The notes beneath the pieces are model-generated. The model was not told the DNA's origin. It saw nothing but the letters and a program-made list of their open reading frames with translations, and ran no database searches. A DNA stretch of 64,000 nucleotides, from NCBI GenBank assembly GCA_035541875.1, contig DATKML010000041.1:124001-188000 (forward strand), written 5' to 3'. The DNA comes from JAJPHI01 sp035541875 (GTDB taxonomy: Bacteria > Desulfobacterota > Binatia > Binatales > Binataceae). Positions 17,149 through 25,314 of the stretch are shown here, in pieces; positions within the stretch are counted from its first letter, which is position 1, and every line of letters begins with the position of its first letter. A program made the translations under genes and the position numbers.

Positions 17149-17168
17149 ATCGAGCAATCTATGGCTGC

Positions 17169-18893
17169 TTAACGTCCGCCGTGGCGCAGCAACTGACCCG
17201 GTGTCGCACCGGTGCAATTGTTGTCTTCGAAGATCGTCTGGCCGTTGACCATCACGGCGTGATAGCCGGCCGCGCGCTGTACGCGGCGCCATTCGCCACC
17301 GGGGAAGTCACGGAGGATCTCCATCGGCTTCACTTCGAGCTTGTTCATGTCGTACACCACGACGTCGGCCCAGCTGCCTTCGGTCAAGGTGCCACGATTC
17401 TTGAAGCCTGCGCACATCGCCGGATGGGCACTCAGACGCCAGTGCAGCTCTTCGAGGCCCATGATGTGGTTGTCACGGCACATCTTGATGATGCCTTCGG
17501 TCGAGTAGCGGCCGCCGGTGAAGAACTTGGTGTGCGCGCCACCGTCCGACACGCCCAGGATCGGCGTGCACTCCGCATTAACGACTTCCTTGAGGTAGTC
17601 GACGCGGGTGTTGACTGGCGGGGTGTAGAACTCGGTGTTCAGACCATCGGCAGTCGCGATATCGAGCATCGCATCGATTGCATGCTTGCCTTCGGCCTTG
17701 CCGATTTCGCCGACTGTCTGGTTTTCGTACTTCTTCAGCTTGGGATCGCGAACTTCGAGCACGATGATGTCCTCGAAGGCGTTCGTGATAACCGCGCTGT
17801 TGACCGCATCACGCAGGCCCGGGCGGCGCTGCGGATCGGACAGTTTCAGAAGGCGATCTTCGACCGGTCCGGTCGTAACTTCGCGCCACTGCGGCATATC
17901 GTCCCACAGGTTCCAGTCCTTGAAGGTGAAGACGAAGCCGACTTCGAGCGTCGCGCCCTGCGGGAAGACGCGGATACCGCGCTCGACGCAGCTATCGAGC
18001 CACTTCAGCTGCGCACGATGACGATCCGGATGGGCGTCGTTCGCGGCTACGGCGTTGTACAGAATCGGGCGATTCGCTGCGAGCGCGAGTTCTTCGTAAT
18101 GCTGCTGCGAGTGCTTGGTGGCATCGCCTTCGTAGTTGCCGCACTCACCATCGGGGATGTACGACATCTGGATGAAGCCCTCGTTACGCTGGCCGAGCAC
18201 TCGCGCCATGCGAACCGCGGTCTCATCTTTCATCAGGTCGGTAACCATCGGCGTGCCGTCATAGTCGGCCTGGACACTGTTGCGGCCGAAGCGCTGAGCT
18301 GACCATCCGCATGCGCCGGCATCCATCGCTTCGTTGATGAGCCGTTCCATCTCCTGATGCTCGGCTTCGGTCGGCATACGCCCGGACTTCGCCTCTTCGA
18401 GTCCCATCGCCCAGATCATGATCGGAGCCATCGGCGCAAAAGGCAGCAGGTTAACGCCCTTGGGCTTGCGGTCGATACTGTCGAGCATTTCGGGATAGGA
18501 GACCCAGTCCCACGGCATTCCAGCCTTCATCGAGGCATACGGAATCGCTTCGGTACGGGTCATCATGAGCATTGCCCGCTCACGCATCTCAGGCTTGATC
18601 GGAGCGAAGCCGAAACCGCAGTTGCCGATAACGACGGAGGTGATTCCGTGCCAGCTCGACATCGTGCAGTACGGATCCCAGAAGAGCTGGGCATCGTAAT
18701 GCGTGTGCAGATCGACGAAGCCCGGGACGACATTCATCCCTTCCGCGTCGATCACTTTGTCGGCACTGTGATTCTTCAAATTGCCGAGCTTTGCGATCTT
18801 GCCGGCCTTGACACCGACATCACCGCGATACCGCGGCATCCGTGTTCCATCGATAATGGTGCCGCCTCTGATGATTACATCAAATTCCGCCAT
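17169..18893 (-). CDS. N-acyl-D-amino-acid deacylase-type amidohydrolase
   Basis: A 574-residue amidohydrolase of the D-aminoacylase group. It starts MAEFDVIIRGGTIIDG, has the metal-binding DLHTHYDAQLFWDP, the SVVIGNCGFGFAP segment specific to the group, and the late YDMNKLEVKPMEILRDFPGG region. The TIM barrel holds one or two zinc ions; relatives hydrolyse N-acyl-D-amino acids, but many members are untested. The frame extends upstream to 18959, but ATG 18893 has GGGGAGG about 9 nt before it and is taken as start. A partial paralogue lies at 62437-64000. Two inverted repeats in the divergent upstream region are candidate operators. Confidence 0.92.
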   Translation of the reverse strand: MAEFDVIIRGGTIIDGTRMPRYRGDVGVKAGKIAKLGNLKNHSADKVIDAEGMNVVPGFVDLHTHYDAQLFWDPYCTMSSWHGITSVVIGNCGFGFAPIKPEMRERAMLMMTRTEAIPYASMKAGMPWDWVSYPEMLDSIDRKPKGVNLLPFAPMAPIMIWAMGLEEAKSGRMPTEAEHQEMERLINEAMDAGACGWSAQRFGRNSVQADYDGTPMVTDLMKDETAVRMARVLGQRNEGFIQMSYIPDGECGNYEGDATKHSQQHYEELALAANRPILYNAVAANDAHPDRHRAQLKWLDSCVERGIRVFPQGATLEVGFVFTFKDWNLWDDMPQWREVTTGPVEDRLLKLSDPQRRPGLRDAVNSAVITNAFEDIIVLEVRDPKLKKYENQTVGEIGKAEGKHAIDAMLDIATADGLNTEFYTPPVNTRVDYLKEVVNAECTPILGVSDGGAHTKFFTGGRYSTEGIIKMCRDNHIMGLEELHWRLSAHPAMCAGFKNRGTLTEGSWADVVVYDMNKLEVKPMEILRDFPGGEWRRVQRAAGYHAVMVNGQTIFEDNNCTGATPGQLLRHGGR

Positions 18894-18939
18894 CGTATTG
18901 CGCCTCCCCAGTTGGGCGTGCAGGTTTAGACCCTGCGGT

Positions 18940-19026
18940 TTAAGGTTGATCCTTAACAACTCCGGTCGCTCTCTGATTTAAGTACCCGTTCCCCCGCGAT
19001 ACTTGCCTCAGGCAACTGTTGCCTCA
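18940..19026. promoter_or_regulatory. Two palindromes in a divergent intergenic region
   Basis: TTAAGG-N5-CCTTAA lies at 18940-18956, and the perfect palindrome TTGCCTCAGGCAA at 19003-19015 is followed after 3 nt by another TTGCCTCA (19019-19026). They sit between the divergent amidohydrolase (start 18893) and membrane protein (start 19179) genes, where operator sites are expected. The regulator is unknown. The 285-bp gap holds no other recognisable feature. Confidence 0.4.
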
Positions 19027-19178
19027 AAATCATGCGATTTGATCAATTTGTCAAGGACGATGTGCACCCGATTTCGGTTCAGGCGAACCGGGTTTCAACA
19101 CGTCGTCGGGTGCGCCTGACCGTCGGAGACCCCCGAAAGCTTGTCAGCCTGCCTGCCGTTTCGGATACTTACGGGATT

Positions 19179-19628
19179 ATGGCCAGGGAGGAACAGACCT
19201 ATTTTCCTTGGCGGGGAGTGATTTTGGGCGGTCTGACGGCCGTTCTCTTCTTCCTCGCGATCTATTTTTACGACAATTTTCAGCTCAGGCTCGGTCTTGG
19301 GCTGCTGGGCATTACCTTCACTGTGCCGATGGTGTGGGTGATTCTCGCCGCGCGTGAAGCTGAATACGACGACTCGCCGCTGCGCAATTTCGTGCCTCGC
19401 ATGACCATCTGGATCGTGCTCGGCTCTGTCGTCCTCGGCATCATGCAATGGAATGTCGATCGCCAGATAACGGCGATGGAAGCTGGCTTCGCGCTCTTTT
19501 ACCTAATCGCTTCTTTCATTGCGATGCGCATACTCAACGGTCGCCCGAAACGTCCGCAACTCACGGCTCTGGCCGGTGGCAATATCGAACGACGACAGCG
19601 CCGCCGTCCGCGCCAGGCCGCACGATAG
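19179..19628 (+). CDS. Small multi-pass membrane protein of unknown function
   Basis: About 149 residues when started at ATG 19179 (MAREEQTYFPW); the frame is open back to 19032, but that extension is Arg-rich and not convincing. It has four hydrophobic segments (GVILGGLTAVLFFLAIYF, LGLLGITFTVPMVWVIL, IWIVLGSVVLGIM and AGFALFYLIASFIAM) and a basic tail ending RRQRRRPRQAAR. I do not recognise the family. It is followed 10 nt later by the cupin gene on the same strand, so the two are probably one operon. Confidence 0.7.
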   Translation: MAREEQTYFPWRGVILGGLTAVLFFLAIYFYDNFQLRLGLGLLGITFTVPMVWVILAAREAEYDDSPLRNFVPRMTIWIVLGSVVLGIMQWNVDRQITAMEAGFALFYLIASFIAMRILNGRPKRPQLTALAGGNIERRQRRRPRQAAR

Positions 19629-19638
19629 GAGAAAAACC

Positions 19639-20094
19639 ATGTCCGAAAAACAGAAGCCTGAAGTCGTATCACCTTACTTCGATCCGCTCGATGCGGCGCT
19701 GGTCCGCTCGAACGATATCGACTGGATCCCCTCCGGTGACGGCAATTCGTTCAAGGTCCTGCGCATCAGCAAGGAGACCGGCGCCTGGAGCGCTCTTATC
19801 AAAGCGCCGGCGGGTCAGGTGAATCAGTCGCACACCCATCTAGGACCGGCCGACTTTCTTGTGCTGTCGGGGCAGATCGATTATCGCGGCGGATGCGCCA
19901 AGGCCGGCGACTATATCTACGAACCGTCGGGTGCAGTGCACGAAGCGACGACCCATCCGGTCGAAACGGTATACCTGGCGAATGTTTACGGTCCGGTCGC
20001 GTTCCACGGTAAGGATGGCAGTTACTCGGGTATCCTCGATTGGCGCGCGGTTAAAGGGCTGGTCGATCGCCACGAAAAGAAGAAGGCGAAGTAG
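19639..20094 (+). CDS. Cupin-domain dioxygenase-like protein (2,4'-dihydroxyacetophenone dioxygenase/ChrR-type cupin)
   Basis: A 151-residue single cupin. The metal site is visible in QVNQSHTHLGPADFLVLSGQ (two His) and in YEPSGAVHEATTHP (third His), with the usual glycine turn GDYIY. The overall order resembles the 2,4'-dihydroxyacetophenone dioxygenase / ChrR-like cupin group. An oxygenase or ligand-binding role is possible, but catalytic activity is not certain. AGGAG lies 8 nt before the ATG. It is downstream of the membrane protein gene. The following 427 nt hold no gene. Confidence 0.85.
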   Translation: MSEKQKPEVVSPYFDPLDAALVRSNDIDWIPSGDGNSFKVLRISKETGAWSALIKAPAGQVNQSHTHLGPADFLVLSGQIDYRGGCAKAGDYIYEPSGAVHEATTHPVETVYLANVYGPVAFHGKDGSYSGILDWRAVKGLVDRHEKKKAK

Positions 20095-20521
20095 GGCTGG
20101 CCGCACTTAAATCCTTGAACTCTGATCCCTCTCCCCGATGGGAGTGGGCCAGGGTGAGGGTCCTTCAGGAAACCGCTTCGCGTAGATCCTTCGACTCCGC
20201 ATCGCTTTTTTGGCGCGCCTCGCAGACTCAGCCGCGCCCTTGATCGCTCCGCTCAGGATGACAAAAGGGGGCCTTGGGGTATTCAAGGAGAACTCGCATC
20301 GCTAACTCTACTCATTCGTCACTGCCTGCAGTTCCTGTCATCCTGAGCGCAGCGAGTCCGCGAGCGGAGTCGAGGGATCTACGCGAAGCGATTTCTGTCA
20401 TTCCCGCGTGTGCACTAACGGACCGTTAGCGTAGTGAGCAAACGAGACTGCTAGGTGCGTAGGAGTCCAGCGGTGCGCGAGGGATCCTTAATTCTGCTCT
20501 CTACTAAGGAGCGCATCATCG
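20095..20521. repeat. Non-coding repeat region with a long imperfect palindrome
   Basis: This gap of 427 nt has no credible gene. Near 20125-20160 it carries the CCTCTCCCC...GGGTGAGGG type dispersed repeat. Between 20174 and 20390 lies a large inverted repeat: CGCTTCGCGTAGATCC (from 20174) pairs with GGATCTACGCGAAGCG (ending 20390), 27 bp per arm with one mismatch, and an inner arm (20241-20263 with 20336-20357) contains the familiar GTCATCCTGAGCG repeat. This looks like a MITE-like or REP-type intergenic element. No terminal target-site duplication is obvious. Confidence 0.7.
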
Positions 20522-21004
20522 ATGGAAAACGCTGATCTCCAAAAACGTCTTACCGTCCTCGAAGATATTGAGGCGATCAAGCGGCTGAAGGCCGAATACT
20601 GCGATATTTGTGACGCCAACCACGATCAGGATCGTATCGTTCAGATCTTCGTGCCCGACGGTATCTGGGAAAGCCGCGGTATCGGCCGCGCGCAAGGCCA
20701 CGAGAAGATCCGCGAGCTCTTCAAGAGTTTCGAAGAGCGGATCAGCTTCTCGCAGCACAACGTCTTCAATCCGCGGATCGAGGTGAACGGCGATAAGGCG
20801 CACGGTACCTGGTACTTCATGGGGCCGTTTACGTTCCGCGAGAATAATCAGGCGCTATGGCTCGCCGCGCGTTATGAAGAGGAATACGTGAAGGTCGGCG
20901 GTGTCTGGAAATTCCAGCATCTCAATGCGATCGGCCGCCTCGCCGCTCCCTACGAATCCGGCTGGGCCGCCCCATCAGGCAAATCGCGCCCGTTCACTGA
21001 TTAA
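20522..21004 (+). CDS. SnoaL/NTF2-like protein
   Basis: A 160-residue NTF2-fold protein. The N-terminal helix LTVLEDIEAIKRLKAEYCDI is followed by FVPDGIWESRGIG, RIEVNGDKAHGTWYF and RYEEEYVKVGGVWKFQHLN, the typical SnoaL-like strand order. The family includes ketosteroid-isomerase-like enzymes, dehydratases and hydroxylase-like proteins; no catalytic role can be assigned. GGAG lies in front of the ATG (ctaaggagcgcatcatcg). A hairpin terminator follows. The repeat region upstream suggests an independent transcript. Confidence 0.88.
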   Translation: MENADLQKRLTVLEDIEAIKRLKAEYCDICDANHDQDRIVQIFVPDGIWESRGIGRAQGHEKIRELFKSFEERISFSQHNVFNPRIEVNGDKAHGTWYFMGPFTFRENNQALWLAARYEEEYVKVGGVWKFQHLNAIGRLAAPYESGWAAPSGKSRPFTD

Positions 21005-21038
21005 TGTCGCACCTTCGATTCTCGAGGCGATAAAGAAG

Positions 21039-21072
21039 AAGGGCAGAGCGCTGAAAGCTCTGCCCTTTGTTT
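21039..21072 (+). terminator. Intrinsic terminator, likely bidirectional
   Basis: AAGGGCAGAGC (21039-21049) pairs with GCTCTGCCCTT (21057-21067), then TTGTTT follows on the plus strand. The minus strand also shows T-rich sequence after the stem. It separates the convergent SnoaL-like and phasin genes. Confidence 0.8.
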
Positions 21073-21095
21073 CAAACGGAATTGATACGGCGGAT

Positions 21096-21764
21096 TTACG
21101 CAGCGTGATGAGAAATCTGCCAGAGGTTGCGCGCAGCCGAGGCTGAACGCTCGATAAACTTCTTCGCCATCGAGGTCTGCGCTTCGAACAGCGGAGCGAG
21201 CGGGGTCTCTTTTGCCCAGCTCGTGCCCTTCTCGCCGAGCTCGATCGCCTGATGGGCCAGCTTCTCGCTGGTCTCGATATACCACGCGGCGGCCTTTTTC
21301 ACGCCGTCGACGCTGAAGAAAGACTCGCCCAACTTGGTGAAAGACTCGAACACCTTCTCGCCATTAAACTTTTCTGACACTTTGGCTCCTTCGACCCCCT
21401 TTGGGGCAATTAGTTTGACTGGTTGAAAACGCTCCGCGCCACGCGCGGGTTGAACCTTTATTTCTGCCTTTGCAGCAGCCGCCAGATCCGCAATCGCAGC
21501 TGTGACCTTCTCCGTTATTGGATTTTCTGCCGCTTGTACGTGCTCGGGCGCTTTTCCTTCGGTAGCCTTGGTCGCCGACGGTTTTAGTCCCACTTCATCC
21601 AACGGTTGTGTCCTGGGTTCGCCGGTTATCGCCTTGCGCGATGAAACCTTCGCTGTTACCGGAGGAGCGTCCCTCACGAGTTGGGCCTTGTTCGCGTCGC
21701 TCGCTTTCGCTTGTAGCGGTTTGCTCGGCTTTTTCCCCCTCTTGTTGGAACCCAACCTAATCAC
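21096..21764 (-). CDS. Phasin family protein with long N-terminal extension
   Basis: The C-terminal 95 residues form a phasin-like amphipathic helical domain (FESFTKLGESFF, AAAWYIETSEKLAHQAIEL, FEAQTSMAKKFIERSASAA), which coats PHA granules. The N-terminal 125 residues are Ala/Lys/Pro-rich and low-complexity. The long frame starts at GTG 21764. An internal GTG at 21380 (VSEKFNGEKVF) has AAGGAG 6 nt upstream and would give a 94-residue phasin, so the true start is unclear and two products are possible. It lies 60 nt downstream of phaC on the same strand, as expected for a PHA granule cluster. Confidence 0.75.
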   Translation of the reverse strand: MIRLGSNKRGKKPSKPLQAKASDANKAQLVRDAPPVTAKVSSRKAITGEPRTQPLDEVGLKPSATKATEGKAPEHVQAAENPITEKVTAAIADLAAAAKAEIKVQPARGAERFQPVKLIAPKGVEGAKVSEKFNGEKVFESFTKLGESFFSVDGVKKAAAWYIETSEKLAHQAIELGEKGTSWAKETPLAPLFEAQTSMAKKFIERSASAARNLWQISHHAA

Positions 21765-21824
21765 CCTTCGTTCTGCTGCCGCTCGCGGTTGTCACCGGGG
21801 CGACCAAAGCGAACGCATGAAAAC

Positions 21825-22907
21825 CTAATTGTCGTTGTTATCTCGCGCCGCGAGCCACGCGCCGATCTGCGGCCACAGTTTGGTCATCGCACCCGCGCTG
21901 ACCACTGCGCCCAGATGTCCAACTGGGAAAGTGAGATTGCGCTTGTCCGAGCTGCCGACGTAATCCGGCAGAGGCATACTCGATTGCGGATGGACGACAT
22001 CGTCCTTCTCGGCGACGACATTCAGCAACGGACAGGTAATCCGCTTTAGATAAATTTTCTTCCCACCCAGCTTGAACTCGCCCTTTACCAGGGCATTACG
22101 CTTGCTGAGCTGGAGCACCAGTTCGCGGAAGGTCTCTCCCGCAAGGGCTACGTCGCTCATCATCCAGCGTTCAAAGAGATCAAACATCTCGGCGTAACCG
22201 TCGCGTTCAGCGTTACGGTAAAGCCCAACGAACTTGTCGAACGCGTGATGGACCGGAGCCATCGAGAGGAAGTTCGCGTTCACCATCCAAGCCGGGCAGT
22301 TGCCGTAGACCTTGGTGATCAAATCGACGCTCGCGTCGCTCATTGCGTCGACGAGATTGGAGATCGGCAATTCGCGCACGCCGAGATCAAACGGAATCGT
22401 CAGCGTGACGAGATTCTTTACGTTCTCGGGATGCGACGCGGTGTAGAGCAGCGAAAGCAACGCGCCGAAGCAGTAGCCGATCAGATCGACCTGTTCGACA
22501 TCTTCACGAATCTGAACTGCGCGCACCGCGTTGGCGAGTTCTTCGTTTACATAGCCGTCGAACCCCAGGTTCTTATCGTCCGAGGTCGGCGGCAGCCAAT
22601 CGATCAGATAGACCTCGAAGCCCTGTTGGAGCAGGTTGCGCACGACGCTTTTGTCGGCCTGCAGATCGAGGATGTACGGGCGCTTCACCAGCGCATAGAC
22701 AAACAGAATCGGGGTTTTATGCAGCCGTTCCGACGGCGTGTAATGGCGGAGGCTAACCTTCCCGCTCTTGTAGATGATCTCGTAAGGAGTAACCGCGGGA
22801 GGGTCGGTCTCGGGCGAGCCGTAGCCGCGCCCGAAGGCTTCGAGCGTGCGCATCGCGCCGTCGAACCAATATCCTGCGATATCATTAAGCAGCGGCATCG
22901 TCGTCAT
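21825..22907 (-). CDS. phaC: Class III poly(R)-hydroxyalkanoate synthase, PhaC subunit
   Basis: A 360-residue alpha/beta-hydrolase-fold polymerase. The catalytic Cys lies in the lipase-box-like GYCFGALLSLLYTASHP. The acid is in NVVAEKDDVVHPQS, and the catalytic His in VGHLGAVVSAGAM. Length and the presence of an adjacent PhaE gene match class III synthases, which polymerise hydroxyacyl-CoAs into PHA granules. The gene overlaps the PhaE gene by 23 nt, indicating coupled translation. A phasin gene follows. Confidence 0.93.
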   Translation of the reverse strand: MTTMPLLNDIAGYWFDGAMRTLEAFGRGYGSPETDPPAVTPYEIIYKSGKVSLRHYTPSERLHKTPILFVYALVKRPYILDLQADKSVVRNLLQQGFEVYLIDWLPPTSDDKNLGFDGYVNEELANAVRAVQIREDVEQVDLIGYCFGALLSLLYTASHPENVKNLVTLTIPFDLGVRELPISNLVDAMSDASVDLITKVYGNCPAWMVNANFLSMAPVHHAFDKFVGLYRNAERDGYAEMFDLFERWMMSDVALAGETFRELVLQLSKRNALVKGEFKLGGKKIYLKRITCPLLNVVAEKDDVVHPQSSMPLPDYVGSSDKRNLTFPVGHLGAVVSAGAMTKLWPQIGAWLAARDNNDN

Positions 22908-23388
22908 CTTCTTCCTTCAGGCCGCGACCATCGGCGAAGATACGGACTCCGTCATCGGTGAGTGTATAGCCGCGCTCGACCGGCTCTTCTTCGATCTCGA
23001 CCGGCGCAAGGGCGTCTGCAAGCTCGGCGCGAACCGCCGCAATCTCGGTCCGCAGCGAGGCAAACTCGCTGGCGGTCGGAAGGCCAATCGAGGGCCAGAG
23101 ATTGCCGAAGAAGGCAGAGGTCAGAGCGTTGCCGATATGCTGCACGCGAAGCGCTGTCTCCATCGCCTGACCGGTGACCGAGCCGACGGTCTTGTCCTGA
23201 TAGAGCTGGTTAGTGGCCTCGTTGGCCAGACTCACGAACGCGTCGTAAGCCTTCCATCCAGCCTTGTCGAGAGCATGCTCATCGCCCTTGCCAAGGATCT
23301 TGTTGGCCGCCGCCGCCGGCAGTTCCACCCAGAACGCCTGCATGAACTTGCTCAACTCTCCCATCACCTGCGACTGCTTGCCACTCAT
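22885..23388 (-). CDS. phaE: PHA synthase subunit, PhaE-like
   Basis: A 167-residue mostly helical protein, shorter than the 300-360 residues of classical PhaE, directly upstream of and overlapping phaC. A hydrophobic helix with SAFFGNLWPSIGLPTASEF is followed by a coiled-coil-like SLRTEIAAVRAELADAL, which fits the PhaE C-terminal region that helps PhaC dimerise. An acidic tail ends EEDDDDAAA. The assignment rests on position plus these features, so it could also be a poly-hydroxyalkanoate-associated protein of another type. A short inverted repeat (AATCGC-N5-GCGATT, 23410-23426) lies upstream. Confidence 0.7.
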   Translation of the reverse strand: MSGKQSQVMGELSKFMQAFWVELPAAAANKILGKGDEHALDKAGWKAYDAFVSLANEATNQLYQDKTVGSVTGQAMETALRVQHIGNALTSAFFGNLWPSIGLPTASEFASLRTEIAAVRAELADALAPVEIEEEPVERGYTLTDDGVRIFADGRGLKEEDDDDAAA

Positions 23389-23561
23389 CGTAAGGACTCC
23401 GTTTGGGTTAATCGCTGTTTGCGATTCGATCCACAGTGTTCGTACACCCTTAGAGTTTAAGGAGCGTCACGAATGCATCAACGGTATGTGAGCATCGTAT
23501 TGTCGCCCACATGACAAACCGAACGGGTGTAAGAGAGCGGTAATAGTAGAAGGTCCCCCAG

Positions 23562-24413
23562 GTGACGAAACGCCGCCCGAAGAAGCCGCGCCGATTCAGC
23601 CAAAAAACCAGTTTTAAGCCCCAAAATTGTCGCGTTGGTGACATTTCGGTAGTCTGTGCTACGAATATTACGGTGATTAAGCAGGCTCCCACCGATCCGA
23701 AACTTCTCGGCCGGCTGAAAGCTTTCTCGTGGCTTAGCCGCGATCAGCTTGAGGGGCTTGCAGCTAGTCTAGAGCCAATTAGAGTAAAGCGCAGGGAGAC
23801 GGTCTTCTACGAAGGCGAGATTTCCGATCGCATTTACGTGCTCCTTTCGGGCGTCGCCAAGCTGATGCTCCTGAATCGGGGCGAAAAGGTCCTGATTGGG
23901 CTGGTCGGTCCCGGCGAGGTCTTTGGCGTTTCATCGCTATTGCGGGAGGGTACGCGCCCTTTTCGCTGCGAAGCCTTCAGCGATTGCATCGTCGGAGTCA
24001 CCAAACCGGCCACTTTCGTCGGCCTTACACTGGGTGTGCCGCTCGAGCGCTTCAGTCGCACGCTCGAAGTCACAGTCGGGCGATGGTGGACGACGCTCCA
24101 GCGCTACACCAGCTTTGTTGGGCTATCCGTGCGCGAGCGCCTTGCAAGCGCTCTGCTCGAACTTGGCGCGAAGTTCGGCGCAGAAGATGCGCGCGGGATC
24201 TTCCTCACGCTGAAATTGACCCACGCCGATCTCGCTGAACTGGTCGGTGCGTCGCGCCAGCGCACCACCGAGCATCTGATTGAGTTCGAGAACGAAGGGA
24301 TGATCATCCGCGATGGTCGTCGGCTGATTATCGTCCCTGAGCGTTTGCGGAATCTCGACGGCGTGGTGGACACCGAAGCGATGACCAAGCCTATCCCTCG
24401 AAGCCAGCGCTAA
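23562..24413 (+). CDS. Crp/Fnr family transcriptional regulator
   Basis: A cAMP-receptor-type regulator. The cyclic-nucleotide-binding fold runs about residues 45-165 (ETVFYEGEISDRIYVLLSG and VGPGEVFGVSSLL), followed by a helical linker and a winged HTH with LTHADLAELVGASRQRTTEHL. The N-terminal Cys cluster of FNR is absent (only Cys24 and Cys32 in the doubtful extension), so oxygen sensing by an Fe-S cluster is unlikely. The frame opens at GTG 23562. The conserved domain starts near residue 38, and GTG 23673 (VIKQAPTDPK) is an alternative start; neither has a strong Shine-Dalgarno. The gene is divergent from the PHA cluster, which it might regulate (inference). Confidence 0.85.
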   Translation: MTKRRPKKPRRFSQKTSFKPQNCRVGDISVVCATNITVIKQAPTDPKLLGRLKAFSWLSRDQLEGLAASLEPIRVKRRETVFYEGEISDRIYVLLSGVAKLMLLNRGEKVLIGLVGPGEVFGVSSLLREGTRPFRCEAFSDCIVGVTKPATFVGLTLGVPLERFSRTLEVTVGRWWTTLQRYTSFVGLSVRERLASALLELGAKFGAEDARGIFLTLKLTHADLAELVGASRQRTTEHLIEFENEGMIIRDGRRLIIVPERLRNLDGVVDTEAMTKPIPRSQR

Positions 24414-24452
24414 ACCATTTAACGCCGCGTTCGCGCATCGTATTCTGTAGCG

Positions 24453-25286
24453 ATGCCTTCGAACGAGTTTGTCAGTGCTAACGGATTGCGGCTGCATTAC
24501 CTCGACTTCGGTAATCACGCCAAGCCGCCGGTTATCTGTATTCATGGCCTGAGTGGCAATGCCCATAACTTTGATCATCTGGCGCCCCATCTGAGCGATA
24601 ACCTGCATGTGATGTCCCTCGACGTGCGTGGTCGGGGTGACAGCGAATGGGGCCCGTCCGGTGAATACAACGCTCCAGTCTACGTGAACGATTTGGTGGC
24701 GATGCTCGATGCGTTGAAGATCCAACGGGTTGCGCTTATCGGCACCTCGATGGGCGGGATCATCTCGATGATGTTTGCGGGGGGCTATCCGGACCGCGTC
24801 GATCGTGTCGTGCTCAACGATATTGGGCCCGCTATCGAAACGGCGGGACTAACGCGAATAACCAACTACATGACTTCGTATCCTTCGAGTTTCGCGAACC
24901 TCGAAGAGGTGATGGCCTACTATCGGGAGAATTATCCGCCTATGCGGCAGATGCCGGCCGAGGAATTGCGCGATTTTGCGCAATGGTCGGTAAAGCCCGG
25001 ACCCGACGGAAAGCTGATATGGAAGCTCGATCCGGCGGTGCGCAATGTGCCGCGCACCGGCAGTGAAGCTCGTCCGCTGGATCTGTGGGTGCCGTTCACG
25101 CGCATCAGCGCTCCGATCCTCGCGATCCGCGGCGCTGAGAGCGATATCCTCTCGAACTCGACGTTGAATCAGATGAAGATGGTGCAGCGGGAGACGACGA
25201 TTGTCGAAGTTCCCGGCGTTGGCCATGCACCGTCTCTGGGCGAGCCGGTCGCGCTGGCAGCTATCAAGGAATTCTTCGCGCGATGA
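24453..25286 (+). CDS. Alpha/beta-fold hydrolase
   Basis: A 277-residue alpha/beta hydrolase with oxyanion HGLSGNAHNFD, nucleophile elbow IGTSMGG (Ser), an acid candidate in RGAESDIL and a C-terminal His in PGVGHAPSL. It resembles C-C bond hydrolases and esterases of aromatic-degradation operons, but could be any small-substrate hydrolase. It lies about 40 nt after the Crp/Fnr gene and 28 nt before the histidine phosphatase gene, so the three may be co-transcribed. No signal peptide is visible. Confidence 0.9.
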   Translation: MPSNEFVSANGLRLHYLDFGNHAKPPVICIHGLSGNAHNFDHLAPHLSDNLHVMSLDVRGRGDSEWGPSGEYNAPVYVNDLVAMLDALKIQRVALIGTSMGGIISMMFAGGYPDRVDRVVLNDIGPAIETAGLTRITNYMTSYPSSFANLEEVMAYYRENYPPMRQMPAEELRDFAQWSVKPGPDGKLIWKLDPAVRNVPRTGSEARPLDLWVPFTRISAPILAIRGAESDILSNSTLNQMKMVQRETTIVEVPGVGHAPSLGEPVALAAIKEFFAR

Positions 25287-25314
25287 TGCCCCTGTCTGAA
25301 GAATCTGCTGCCGC

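Noticed and set aside
17181..18302. Long plus-strand frame opposite the amidohydrolase
   Set aside because: Antisense shadow; the minus strand has clear family motifs and a strong start.
23510..23672. FNR-type oxygen-sensing start of the Crp/Fnr regulator
   Set aside because: The N-terminal Cys cluster of FNR is absent.
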